A stretch of 64,000 bases of DNA, taken from contig JACJYV010000007.1 in NCBI GenBank assembly GCA_020635905.1, positions 124,001 through 188,000 on the forward strand. Reading direction: 5' to 3'. The notes beneath the pieces were generated by a model that had not been told where the DNA came from, searched no databases, and saw only the letters and a list, made by a program, of their open reading frames with translations. Shown here one piece after another: positions 1-8,078 of this stretch. Both the position numbers and the translations under genes were made by a program. The DNA comes from Bacteroidia bacterium (GTDB lineage: Bacteria > Bacteroidota > Bacteroidia > J057 > JADKCL01). Numbering within the stretch: the first letter of the stretch is position 1; each line of letters opens with the position of its first letter.

Positions 1-306
1 AGGGCTTTCTCCCCACCATTGTCCGTTATAGTTATAGGTAACTGAGGCATTATCAGGACGGGAGAAGGCGTAGGGAATGACAGCTACCCAACCCGCATTG
101 ATCTGGGTCATGGGGGCCATGTCCTCCTTTTCGATGGGGTTTCGGGGCGCAACAAAGCACACTCCACCCACCCCGGCACAGTAATTTTCAGGCTCTCCAA
201 AAGGCGTAGCCGGAATTTCTCCACAACCCAGCAGGGTGAAGCCAGAGATCAGGATCAGCACCAGGCTCAGGAAGGCCAGGGGAAGAATGAGTTTGGACCG
301 TTTCAT
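1..306 (-). CDS. GH113-like glycoside hydrolase lipoprotein, N-terminal part (partial)
   Basis: The first 102 codons of a gene that runs off the left edge; the ATG is at 306 and the frame stays open to base 1. Residues 1-30 form a lipoprotein signal ending in L-L-G-C-G, so the product should be exported and lipid-anchored. The following part contains the stretches GGVCFVAPRNPI, QINAGWVAVIPYAFSR and YNGQWWGES. These resemble the start of the TIM-barrel domain in Bacteroidota proteins related to family GH113 (beta-mannanase-like). That family link comes from memory of similar proteins. The catalytic glutamates would lie outside the window, so activity cannot be judged. Confidence 0.6.
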   Translation of the reverse strand, partial: MKRSKLILPLAFLSLVLILISGFTLLGCGEIPATPFGEPENYCAGVGGVCFVAPRNPIEKEDMAPMTQINAGWVAVIPYAFSRPDNASVTYNYNGQWWGESP

Positions 307-508
307 ACAGAGTAAATATACAAGTTTTGGGCCGAAAATTTCAGCTTGTTCCTGCCCGGGAATTTGGGGAGCAATCTATCCTGCCAGGGGATTATTTGCC
401 ACAGGAAAGACCTTTTTTATTAATTTCAGCAAAGGAGGAAGGAGAATTTTACCCGGGGTTTCCAATGGCAAAGAGATCCCTGAATTGATCCCCTGAATTA
501 TTTGTCAG

Positions 509-985
509 ATGAAGATAATTTTCCAATACAAAACAACAGACGTCGCGGAGATTATTACCCGAAATCTCACCCCTGAGCAATACTTTGACCCGGATATTTT
601 GGAGCCAGGGGAGGGTTTTTCCTGGGACAGTGTGCCTTTGAACCTGTTTCCTCATCAGTATCTGGGCCTTTCGCAGGATAAAATCGCTTTTACCAAGGTA
701 GAAATTGAGGACGAGGTTGCAGGGGTAAATTATGTCAGGTCAGAACGGTTTTTTAACGAAGGAAAATGTGTGATTGGAATTACCAAAATGACCGGCGCAA
801 GGGAGAAATTCGACCTTCACATGACGGTTCAGGGGGTGGGAGAGTTACCCGATCTGATTCAGAATTTTTCCATTGGCATCAAAGACGATATCCCCAGCCT
901 CTGGGATTATATTTTATTCAGTACTGAGCCAGAGGTCAGGGATTTGTTTCGGGAATCAAGTCCTCCCGGAAAATTCGACCATTGA
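509..985 (+). CDS. hypothetical protein, 158 aa
   Basis: I do not recognise this protein. It starts with ATG at 509, has no signal peptide or membrane segment, and is acidic and probably cytoplasmic. It lies alone between the divergent cut-off GH113-like gene on the left and the convergent small membrane gene at 1005-1166, only about 20 bases from its stop codon. Amino-acid use (mixed aromatic and charged residues, few low-complexity runs) looks like a real protein. No domain or motif stands out. Confidence 0.55.
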   Translation: MKIIFQYKTTDVAEIITRNLTPEQYFDPDILEPGEGFSWDSVPLNLFPHQYLGLSQDKIAFTKVEIEDEVAGVNYVRSERFFNEGKCVIGITKMTGAREKFDLHMTVQGVGELPDLIQNFSIGIKDDIPSLWDYILFSTEPEVRDLFRESSPPGKFDH

Positions 986-1004
986 AGCAGAGACAAAGAA
1001 AAAC

Positions 1005-1166
1005 TTAACTTTTGGGGGAAGTGATCAGCAGCAGAATGCCCACCAGCAGGGGAGTGAAAAGGGTGCAGAGCACCAAAGCCACCCAAAAACCAATCACGCG
1101 ATTGCTGCCTACCAGGGCCACCAGCACACAAAAGATCAGATAGACAGCGATTGGGATAACGATCAT
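1005..1166 (-). CDS. small membrane protein, 53 aa
   Basis: A 53-residue reading frame starting at ATG 1166, 15 bases after the stop codon of the SPFH gene, so probably co-transcribed with it. Nearly the whole chain is hydrophobic: residues 1-19 and about 25-49 form two membrane-spanning stretches separated by a short polar turn (GSNRV), and it ends in TSPKS. Topology is probably a helical hairpin. Small hydrophobic partners are often encoded beside SPFH/stomatin proteins, but this family is not one I can name. Because it is so short it could be missed by automated gene callers. Confidence 0.6.
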   Translation of the reverse strand: MIVIPIAVYLIFCVLVALVGSNRVIGFWVALVLCTLFTPLLVGILLLITSPKS

Positions 1167-1181
1167 ATTTCAAGTTAATAA

Positions 1182-2045
1182 TTATTTCTCGATTCCATTG
1201 TCTCCTCCCAAAATGATGGGCAAATCCTTGGTTCCCACCACGATCACCTTGGAATTGGGCGAGGCGGCGAGTTTTTCCGTGGCTTCCACCCCCCGCCATT
1301 TCAGGATGGGAATGCCGGCCACTTCTTCGAAGCGCCTGATTCCACCTGCCTCAATTTCCTTGCGCTGGGCCTCTTTTTCCTCCACTTTGAGGCGGTAGGC
1401 ATAGGTGAGATCCTTTTGCTCTTCCGTCAGTTTGGCTTCAATGGCCTCGGCCACCATGGCGGGCAGGGCGATGTTTTTGATCATCACATCCGAGATCTTC
1501 ACATAGAGCGAATCCCCAAAATCTGACCTCACGTCTTTCAAAATGAGGGTTTCCACCTCCTTGCGGTTGATGGCGTAGAGCTCGTCGGGCGTGTAACGGG
1601 CAATGATGTTGCGGGTGGAAGATTCAGCCTCGGGCACCACCACCGTTTCAGGATATTCCGGGCCCAGCCGCTTATGCAAAATGCCCAGAGAGTCGCGGTT
1701 GGGCGAAAAACGCACCGCAAATTCGACTTTGATTTTCAGCCCGTCCTTGCTCAGCACATCCACCTCTTTGGTCACAATTTGCTGCCGCACATTATAAATG
1801 TACATGAGATCCCACGGCCAGATCACCTGGGTGCCTTCGCCATAGGAGCGATCCACCACGGTTCCTTCGCCAAAACGGTGGAACAAAACCCCCAACTGAC
1901 CTGAGTAAACGGGGATAAAAATCTGGTTCCAGAGGGCGAAAAGGACAAGCGCCACTACCATGAGCGCCACCAAAAGATTGAGCACCCGCGGACGGATGCG
2001 CTTTTTGAACTTGTCAAATTTAGTTTCGGTGGTTTTGGTACTCAT
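1182..2045 (-). CDS. SPFH/Band 7 (prohibitin/stomatin-like) membrane protein
   Basis: A 287-residue protein from ATG 2045. An upstream in-frame start at 2084 would add 13 residues before a Lys-rich segment, and MSTKTTETK is the more typical beginning. Residues 21-39 form one N-terminal transmembrane helix. Residues about 50-230 are an SPFH domain: a beta-rich part with FGEG, WPWD and KDGL patterns, then a helical, charged segment (KLTEEQKDLTYAYRLKVEEKEAQRK, written here only as the region 200-225) typical of stomatins and prohibitins. Such proteins assemble into large membrane-bound oligomers that organise membrane domains or chaperone proteases. The 53-aa membrane gene follows immediately. 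No protease gene such as NfeD or FtsH lies beside it here. Confidence 0.85.
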   Translation of the reverse strand: MSTKTTETKFDKFKKRIRPRVLNLLVALMVVALVLFALWNQIFIPVYSGQLGVLFHRFGEGTVVDRSYGEGTQVIWPWDLMYIYNVRQQIVTKEVDVLSKDGLKIKVEFAVRFSPNRDSLGILHKRLGPEYPETVVVPEAESSTRNIIARYTPDELYAINRKEVETLILKDVRSDFGDSLYVKISDVMIKNIALPAMVAEAIEAKLTEEQKDLTYAYRLKVEEKEAQRKEIEAGGIRRFEEVAGIPILKWRGVEATEKLAASPNSKVIVVGTKDLPIILGGDNGIEK

Positions 2046-2089
2046 CTTCGCCCGCAATATAGATAATTGCGTAAAATATTCCATGGGTG

Positions 2090-2133
2090 AACGGTTTACT
2101 CCCGATAGCTATCGGGATTACGGTTTACGGTTT
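2090..2133 (-). repeat. REP-like palindrome, reverse copy
   Basis: The core CCCGATAGCTATCGGG is a perfect 16-bp palindrome flanked by ACGGTTTACT and ATTACGGTTTACGG. The same element, with GTAAACCGT flanks, recurs at 3841-3898, 26822-26879 and 41109-41151. Confidence 0.75.
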
Positions 2134-2229
2134 TAGGGATGGAAGGAAGAATTGTATCGGGGGAAAATCAGGTTTGATCCCTGGGATAGGCGGCAACTTA
2201 GGGGTTCAGGGGGCAACTAAGGGGAAATT

Positions 2230-2415
2230 TAACCACAGAGAACACAGAGATCGCAGAGAATCAGCAGTTTAGGATTTTTTTTAGCATAAAGATAATGCTT
2301 AAAATTTGAGGACACAGAGTATTTCCGCCGCTAAAGCTCTGTGAACTCCGCCGTTTCGTGCCTGGAAATATGGGTTCAAACCTTCTCTGTGGCCTCAGTA
2401 GTAAAAAAACTTAAG
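2230..2415. repeat. degenerate inverted repeat of CACAGAG motifs
   Basis: Left arm TTAACCACAGAGAACACAGA at 2228-2247 followed by further CAGAG repeats. The right arm carries CTCTGTGAACTCC at 2337-2350 and CTTCTCTGTGGC at 2382-2393. The arms pair imperfectly around about 100 bases of unremarkable DNA, like a decayed miniature mobile element. Similar accacagagaacacagag elements are common between genes in environmental bacteria, as I recall. Confidence 0.5.
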
Positions 2416-2561
2416 TTTACGCGAAGGTGATCCCGGGGAGGAGAAAAGGGAATGCAGGAGGTTAAATAATTGGGAATGCAGATTTCCGGGGGAAATTTGC
2501 CGATCAGAAAGAATGAAACCCGATTCTCAGGGCTGGGCCTGAAAAAGGGGCGGGCTAAATC

Positions 2562-2780
2562 TTATTTGTAACGGTAGGTAATGCGGGCTTTGGAAAGATC
2601 GTAGGGAGACATTTCCATGGCTACGCGGTCACCGGGCAGGATTTTGATGTAGTGGCGACGCATTTTGCCTGAAATGTGGGCCAACACGGTGTGGCCGTTT
2701 TCCAACTGCACTTTGAAGGTGGCGTTGGGCAGGGCTTCCAATACTGTTCCGTCAACTTTTAACGAGGGCTGTTTTGCCAT
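2562..2780 (-). CDS. infA: translation initiation factor IF-1
   Basis: A 72-residue protein of the usual IF-1 length and sequence. The S1-type OB fold is recognisable from GTVLEALPNATFKVQLENG, HTVLAHISGKMR and the C-terminal DRVAMEMSPYDLSKARITYR. IF-1 binds the A site of the 30S ribosomal subunit and helps place the initiator tRNA. In many Bacteroidota infA lies inside the ribosomal protein cluster. Here it stands alone between an intergenic repeat region and a divergent cvfB-like gene, with its own strong promoter at 2818-2848. This suggests either a second, separate infA copy or a relocated one. Confidence 0.96.
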   Translation of the reverse strand: MAKQPSLKVDGTVLEALPNATFKVQLENGHTVLAHISGKMRRHYIKILPGDRVAMEMSPYDLSKARITYRYK

Positions 2781-2817
2781 ATAAAATCAATTCGAATTTG
2801 GTTTAAAATAATCTTTG

Positions 2818-2848
2818 CAAATGTACAGCTAAAGTTTTCAGGGTCAAA
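2818..2848 (-). promoter_or_regulatory. Bacteroidota housekeeping promoter of infA
   Basis: Read on the minus strand: TTTG (2848-2845), a 19-bp spacer, then TACATTTG (2825-2818). This matches the Bacteroidota consensus TTTG-N19-TAnnTTTG exactly. The infA start codon is 38 bases downstream. Confidence 0.75.
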
Positions 2849-2935
2849 ACCTTTATAGGGTTAAATTTTCGGGTTTTGGAGCCATATTGAAAGGATTTCG
2901 ACCAGAATTCCTCTGATTTAGTTTAATTTGCAACC

Positions 2936-3766
2936 ATGATTACAATTGGCAAACACCATGTTTTGCACGCCTTGCGTGACACTCAGTTTGGGTTTTTTCT
3001 GGGGGATAGTGCCGGAAATGAAGTGCTTTTACCCAAAAAATACGTGCCAGAAGACCTGGAAGAGGGCGAACCCATCATGGTTTTTGTCTATCTGGATTCG
3101 GAAAACCGTCCCGTGGCCACCACCCTGCAACCCAAAGTGTTGCCGGGCGAATTTGCGGCCCTGCAGGCCCGCCAGGTCAATGAGGTGGGCGCTTTCATGG
3201 ACTGGGGCCTGGAAAAGGACCTTTTTGTGCCCTTCAAGGAACAGCAGGACCGCATGGAACCCGGCAAATGGTACATTGTGCGCCCCTACCTGGATGCTGT
3301 GACCGGCCGGCTGGTGGGCACCACCCGCCGCAACCGTTTTCTGGATTTCAATAAAGTGCCTCTGGTGCCCGGCGAAGAGGTAAATCTGCTGATCTGTGAA
3401 TCCACAGACCTCGGGGTCAAAGTGGTGATCAACAATCGCTATGGCGGCATGCTTTACCACAACCAGATTTTTCAAAAGATCGAAATCGGCCAGCGGATCA
3501 AAGGCTATGTGAAAGAGGTCCGCGAGGGCAATAAAGTGGATGTAACCCTGCAAAAGCAGGGTTTTGAGCACCTCGACGAGTTTGCCACCCAAATTCTGAA
3601 AGCACTGGAAAAAAACAAGGGCTTCCTCCCCCTGACCGACAAAAGCGATCCTGAGGAGGTAAAAGCCCGGCTGCAAATGAGCAAAAAGACCTTCAAAAAA
3701 GCCCTGGGCGGCCTCTACAAAAAGCGGCTGGTCAGGCTGGAGGAGGATGGGGTGTATTTGGTGTGA
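2936..3766 (+). CDS. CvfB-family S1 RNA-binding protein
   Basis: A 276-residue protein with the CvfB (YitL) layout: repeated S1/OB modules over residues 1-215 and a winged-helix-like end (about 220-276, KFKK/SKKTFKKALGGLYKKRLV pattern). The N-terminal module includes LLPKKYVPEDL and GEPIMVFVYLDSE, which are typical of the family. The middle contains FMDWGLEKDLFVPFKEQ and YGGMLYHNQIF, the latter followed by GQRIKGYVKEVREGNKVDV. CvfB proteins bind RNA and influence gene expression and virulence factors in firmicutes; in Bacteroidota the role is not defined. It is divergent from infA with about 155 bases between the starts. Confidence 0.85.
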   Translation: MITIGKHHVLHALRDTQFGFFLGDSAGNEVLLPKKYVPEDLEEGEPIMVFVYLDSENRPVATTLQPKVLPGEFAALQARQVNEVGAFMDWGLEKDLFVPFKEQQDRMEPGKWYIVRPYLDAVTGRLVGTTRRNRFLDFNKVPLVPGEEVNLLICESTDLGVKVVINNRYGGMLYHNQIFQKIEIGQRIKGYVKEVREGNKVDVTLQKQGFEHLDEFATQILKALEKNKGFLPLTDKSDPEEVKARLQMSKKTFKKALGGLYKKRLVRLEEDGVYLV

Positions 3767-3840
3767 GGGCTGGAGGCAGTCAGCTTCAAGCTTCGGGTAG
3801 CGAGTCTCCAATAGTGAGTTTCGGGCTGCGAGTAGCGAGC

Positions 3841-3898
3841 AAGGAACCGTAAACTGAAATCCCGATTGCTATCGGGAGTAAACCGTAATATCATTGTT
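3841..3898 (+). repeat. REP-like element, copy at 3.8 kb
   Basis: AAGGAACCGTAAACTGAAAT followed by the palindrome CCCGATTGCTATCGGG and GTAAACCGTAATATCATTGTT. Nearly identical over 58 bases to 26822-26879. It lies between two convergent genes. Upstream (3780-3840) there are degenerate AGCTTCAAGCTTCGGGTAGCGAG repeats of the kind also seen at 26735-26820 and 31446-31490. Confidence 0.75.
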
Positions 3899-6800
3899 AA
3901 TTGCCTCCCCTTTTCCTGATTCCAAACAACGAAACTAAAATCAGAGGCAAAAATACGGCTCCCAGCAGCCGCAGGCGACCGGCTGGATTGGGCAATACGA
4001 CGGGGGCGTCGTCGCCAATCAGTTGAAAGGCGGCCCAGAAATGGGGGTGGGAGCGGGGATGGTCTTTCAGATAGGCCAGTTTGGCCTGGCGCAGTGCTTC
4101 GTCTTTGCCCATTTTGTGCTTCAGGTTGCGGTAAAACAGTTCCATGATTTCGCGCGTGGATTCGTCGTTGACCTGCCAGAGGCTCATCACCAGGTTGGGA
4201 CAACCTGCGTAGCGAAAGGCGCGGGCCATGCTCATGATGCCTTCTCCCCGAATCAGGCGCCCGTTTCCTGTGTTGCAGGCGCTCAAAACGGCCAGATCCG
4301 CATTGATTTGGGTGTTGTAAATGTCCTTGGCAAAAAGGTAGCCTTCTGCTCCCTCTTCGTTGGAAATGGCAGGAATGAGCGCAGAAAATTCGGGCAGGGA
4401 ATCGTTGGTGACCCCATGCATGGCGAAGTGAAGGATACGATAGTCAGGCAGTGCGGCCAGGATATTGGCTTTACTGGAATTTTCCCCAAAATATCCCTCC
4501 CCGGGAATCTGGTCCAGGATGGCTTTCAGTTCGGGCTGGTTGTGGACCAGGGGAGCAAATCCTGCACGACTTTCCGCATACAATTCCCGCATTTCAATGG
4601 GCACTGCGCCCGAATCGCCGGGAAGGTAGCTCGGGGCGAACCCTATGAAGGGCTTGAGGGCCCTGGCTGGCCGATTTTCTTTATGGGAATCTTCCACAAA
4701 GAGGGTTGACGACCAGGCATAGCGAATGGCGGACTTGTCCAGAAGGTAAGGCATTGCGGCGTAATCTGCCCCGGCGCCCGCAGGAGCGGTTTGAAGCAAT
4801 TCAAAGGGCAGGTAACCAAGTACCCCATCAGGAATAATCACCAATTTTTGAGGCAGACCGTCCGGGTTGGGAAAGGCGGGTGCAATCAGCTTTTGGTAAA
4901 GGAAATGGGCGTTTTGGGTAAATTCCTCCCGGATCTTAGCTGTATTGCCCTGTTCTGAAGCCAGCGAGGCCGAGGACAAATCCTGAATGAAATTCAGGGT
5001 TTGGGCCTTGAAAGTGGAGTCGAAAGGGATTTGGTAGGTCTGAAAGGAGGTTTTGGAGAGGGTGAAGAGGGTGAGGGTGGAGTCTCCCGAGAAATATTGA
5101 AGGATGGTGGTGCCTGAATCTGGGATTGCGTTTTGGATTTCGGGGATTTCGGCAATTTGAAGGTCGTTTATCAAATGGTTGTAATGAGGGAAATTGGCTT
5201 GAATATTCTCCTGAAGCTTATCCCGTTTGATTTTCAGATTGAAAATGATGTCCTCCCACATGGATAACTTTTCAGGGTCTGCCGCCTGGCCTTTGGCAAA
5301 TTCATTGTAATGAGAAGTTTCATAGTAGGAAATGGTGTTATGCAGCTCTTCAATGCTTTTTACCAATTCATGCGGAACATCCCCAAATTGCATGGCTCCT
5401 GATTCCTGCAATGAAAGGTAAAGCAGGGATGATTTTCCCCTTTCGCTCAGGCGGAATGCCTGGGTAAGGTAGGATGAATCCTGGGTCTGTTTAAATAATT
5501 CCAGACAGACCTCAACTCCTGTTTCATAAGTCAGTGAAGCCTGCGCAGATGCGGATTCCCGGGCTTTAATGGAATATCCAAGGCGCAAGGAGTCAAAGGT
5601 ATTTGCAGCGATATTAACCGAGATCATGGCTTCTTTAAGATCTGAGGGTTGAGTTGGATTTTCTTTCCACCTTTTCAGAAGGGCCAGGGCAAGATGTGAA
5701 TGGATTTCGCTGTAAAGGTAATGTTCCTGTGAAGGCTGACATAAATCCCCTGTTTTGTTTTCAGAGAAAAGCGGGTTGAATTTTTGCAGGGCCTCCCGAT
5801 AGGTGTTTACAGCAAGGTCAAATTTCCTTTGATTTTGGAAGGTCCTGGCTAAATTATACAATCCCATTCTTACCTGTGGGTGGTTAGGTCCGGAGAATTC
5901 TGCCCTTTTCTGTATGGCAAGCCGGCAGTATTTTTCGGCATTCTCAAAATCAGCATTTTTCTTGTACTGCTCTGCAAGGCTTAGGAGGAAATTGGTAAGG
6001 TATTCATTGTCATTTGTGGCTTCAAAAATTGATTTTGCCTTCTCATAATTTTCCATGGCCAGGTCGTTTCTCTTCATCTTTGCATAAACTGAAGCCAGAA
6101 GACCATAGGAAATCCCCAACTTTGGATCTGGCCCGGGGAAAAATTTTTCACTAAGATCAATTGCTTTCATAAATTCTTCCTCGGCCTTTTCATTCATATT
6201 TAATTTGATGTAACAGGACCCAAGGTTATTGTGGAATAATATTTCACCCACAGGGCCGGAGAAATTTCCGTATTGCTGACAATATTCCAGAGATTGTTTG
6301 CCATATTCCAATGCTTTATATAAATCATTTTTGTCCAGATAGATGGTGGTGAGGTTATTAGTAATGCCTGCAAGGTTTTTGCTACGAGTGTGTTTGAAAA
6401 TTTCAAATGCCATCTGGAAGTAATAAAGAGACTTATTGAAATTTCCCTTTTCTTTATAGATACGTCCCAGATTTGCAAAGCCTATTCCAATAAAGTCTGG
6501 TTGTTTAACTTTTTGATTGAGGGCAATTCTGACGGATTGTTTGCAGTAGGTTTCCCCAAGCTCCAGATTGCCTTGATAATGGTTGAAAGTCCCGAGATTA
6601 GCGTAGGTTCTGATAAAAAAACCATGGTTAGGGCTTACAATCTTTTTGTAGATTTTGACGGCTTCTTTCAGATTTTGGATTGCGAGCCCGTTTTTATGTA
6701 TTTGAAAATAGAAGTAACCCAGATTATTATAGCTGTCCGCAAGCTTGGCAGGGTCATAATCTGGATTTTTTACCCTGTTTTCCAATGATTTTTTGAAAGC

Positions 6801-7313
6801 CTGTTCTGATTGTGAAAAGTTGCCACTGAACAAAAATAAATGCCCCAGATAACTATACGATTCCCCCGTTTCGGGGTGATCATCCCCCCAGTATTGCCTG
6901 CGAATCTCAAGGGCTTTGCTGAAGTGTTCATAAGCGCCCTGAAAATCAGGAATATTCAAAATAGGCCAGCCCAATCCATCGTGCACATTCGCCATGAGCA
7001 CATCATTTTCCCCCCACTCATGGGTGATAAAAGCCCCGATTTCCGTCCAGGTCTGAATGGCGGGTTCGGTTTGATCCATTTCGGTCAGGCAAATTGCAGT
7101 TCCTACGATTGCCTCTGCATATTTCCGGCAAGAATCTTCCTTGAGGTACTTTTCAGCCGCGTAGTTATACCAGTTGAAGGCATGGTCGTAGTTGGACGTA
7201 TCCGCCATGCTATCCGCCAGTTTCATGGCCTGGTGGGCAGTGATGTTTTGGGTGAAAACGAAGCCAGCCTGGCAGGCCAGCATAAAAGTCAATAAAAGGT
7301 GTTTTATCTTCAT
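3897..7313 (-). CDS. exported TPR protein with C-terminal CHAT protease-like domain
   Basis: 1138 residues. Residues 1-21 are a signal peptide, so the protein is sent across the inner membrane. Residues about 30-560 are at least ten tetratricopeptide repeats, followed by a helical linker. Residues about 800-1105 form a CHAT domain (caspase-like fold) with the expected His-Cys pair: H966 in HFAMHG and C1013 in LSACNTG. Residues 1114-1132 are a hydrophobic segment followed by RKRGGN, which would anchor the C-terminus in a membrane. It follows the anti-sigma-like gene by 31 bases and is the last gene of a sigma/anti-sigma/CHAT operon. CHAT proteins are peptidases or scaffolds in stress and death pathways; the substrate is unknown. 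Confidence 0.88.
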   Translation of the reverse strand: MKIKHLLLTFMLACQAGFVFTQNITAHQAMKLADSMADTSNYDHAFNWYNYAAEKYLKEDSCRKYAEAIVGTAICLTEMDQTEPAIQTWTEIGAFITHEWGENDVLMANVHDGLGWPILNIPDFQGAYEHFSKALEIRRQYWGDDHPETGESYSYLGHLFLFSGNFSQSEQAFKKSLENRVKNPDYDPAKLADSYNNLGYFYFQIHKNGLAIQNLKEAVKIYKKIVSPNHGFFIRTYANLGTFNHYQGNLELGETYCKQSVRIALNQKVKQPDFIGIGFANLGRIYKEKGNFNKSLYYFQMAFEIFKHTRSKNLAGITNNLTTIYLDKNDLYKALEYGKQSLEYCQQYGNFSGPVGEILFHNNLGSCYIKLNMNEKAEEEFMKAIDLSEKFFPGPDPKLGISYGLLASVYAKMKRNDLAMENYEKAKSIFEATNDNEYLTNFLLSLAEQYKKNADFENAEKYCRLAIQKRAEFSGPNHPQVRMGLYNLARTFQNQRKFDLAVNTYREALQKFNPLFSENKTGDLCQPSQEHYLYSEIHSHLALALLKRWKENPTQPSDLKEAMISVNIAANTFDSLRLGYSIKARESASAQASLTYETGVEVCLELFKQTQDSSYLTQAFRLSERGKSSLLYLSLQESGAMQFGDVPHELVKSIEELHNTISYYETSHYNEFAKGQAADPEKLSMWEDIIFNLKIKRDKLQENIQANFPHYNHLINDLQIAEIPEIQNAIPDSGTTILQYFSGDSTLTLFTLSKTSFQTYQIPFDSTFKAQTLNFIQDLSSASLASEQGNTAKIREEFTQNAHFLYQKLIAPAFPNPDGLPQKLVIIPDGVLGYLPFELLQTAPAGAGADYAAMPYLLDKSAIRYAWSSTLFVEDSHKENRPARALKPFIGFAPSYLPGDSGAVPIEMRELYAESRAGFAPLVHNQPELKAILDQIPGEGYFGENSSKANILAALPDYRILHFAMHGVTNDSLPEFSALIPAISNEEGAEGYLFAKDIYNTQINADLAVLSACNTGNGRLIRGEGIMSMARAFRYAGCPNLVMSLWQVNDESTREIMELFYRNLKHKMGKDEALRQAKLAYLKDHPRSHPHFWAAFQLIGDDAPVVLPNPAGRLRLLGAVFLPLILVSLFGIRKRGGN

Positions 7314-7344
7314 TTTTGAATACGGTTAAGTGGTGTTTGGTTTC

Positions 7345-8076
7345 TTAATTCAAGTCTTTCAGGATGACTCTGGCTTCCTCCTGATGCTTGTGCTTGGGGA
7401 TCTCCAGCATTTTCTCGAAAATGCCTTTAGCTTCGCCTACTTCTTCCAGCCTGAGGTAGGTAAGCCCGAGGTAGAAGCGGGCATCTTCCCCGTAATTGCT
7501 GTCCGGGTTTACCTTTTGCAAGGCGTTCACCGCCTTTTCGGGTTGGTCGAGTTCGAGCCAGGAGATGCCCAACAAAAAGTTGGCTTCAGACTGATGGGCA
7601 AAATCCTTTTGCCCCAACAGGCTTTCAAAGGCCTGAACGGCCATTTCAAAATCCTGACTGCCAGGCTTTTCATAATAGTCCAGGGCCGCCAGCCAGAGGC
7701 TGTCCATTTCGTTTGGATCAGTCCTGCTGCCTGTGTGGGGAAATACATAGTGACTGGCGTAAAGCTGCTCCAGATCAGGGGAGGCGGGGTTCCAGAAATG
7801 CAGGCTGAAGGCAACCAGCAGGGCAAGGGCTGCCGCCACCCCCGTCGCGCTGTAAATCTTCAAGCTGCGCCATTTTCGCTGGATTTCCATTTTCTCAAAG
7901 GCCTCTGAGGCCCGGTGGCGGACCTCCTGTCTGCCCAGTGCTTCCAGGGTTTTAAGTTTTTGGGTTACCTCGGCCCGGAATTCAGGGTCGTTTCGCAAGC
8001 GTTCTTCAAGTTGTTGTTTTTCTTCGTCAGACATGTGATGGTGCAGGTAGCGGTGGATAATTTCGAAGATTTCCAT
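7345..8076 (-). CDS. membrane TPR protein, putative anti-sigma factor
   Basis: 243 residues. The N-terminus (about 1-70) is helical and charged, with a short segment starting HMSDEEKQQLEERLRNDPE, as in Bacteroidota anti-sigma-like proteins. One transmembrane helix covers residues 74-95. The periplasmic part (about 96-243) holds TPR-like repeats: FLLGISWLELDQPEKAVNAL and FYLGLTYLRLEEVGEAKGIF. It starts only two bases after the sigma factor stop, so translation is likely coupled. The natural reading is a membrane protein that holds the sigma factor through its cytoplasmic head and senses something outside with its TPRs; this function is inferred from context. Confidence 0.7.
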   Translation of the reverse strand: MEIFEIIHRYLHHHMSDEEKQQLEERLRNDPEFRAEVTQKLKTLEALGRQEVRHRASEAFEKMEIQRKWRSLKIYSATGVAAALALLVAFSLHFWNPASPDLEQLYASHYVFPHTGSRTDPNEMDSLWLAALDYYEKPGSQDFEMAVQAFESLLGQKDFAHQSEANFLLGISWLELDQPEKAVNALQKVNPDSNYGEDARFYLGLTYLRLEEVGEAKGIFEKMLEIPKHKHQEEARVILKDLN

Positions 8077-8078
8077 GT

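Larger units (their letters stand above)
2046..2561. other. gene-poor intergenic region with repeats
   Basis: 516 bases without a convincing gene. It holds a copy of the CCCGAT...ATCGGG palindrome (2090-2133, reverse orientation) and a degenerate inverted repeat built from CACAGAG/CTCTGTG motifs (2230-2415). The rest shows no coding signal. Confidence 0.6.

Noticed and set aside
907..1299. 130-codon minus-strand frame
   Set aside because: Overlaps the end of the SPFH gene and the better 53-residue membrane frame; composition is unlike a protein.
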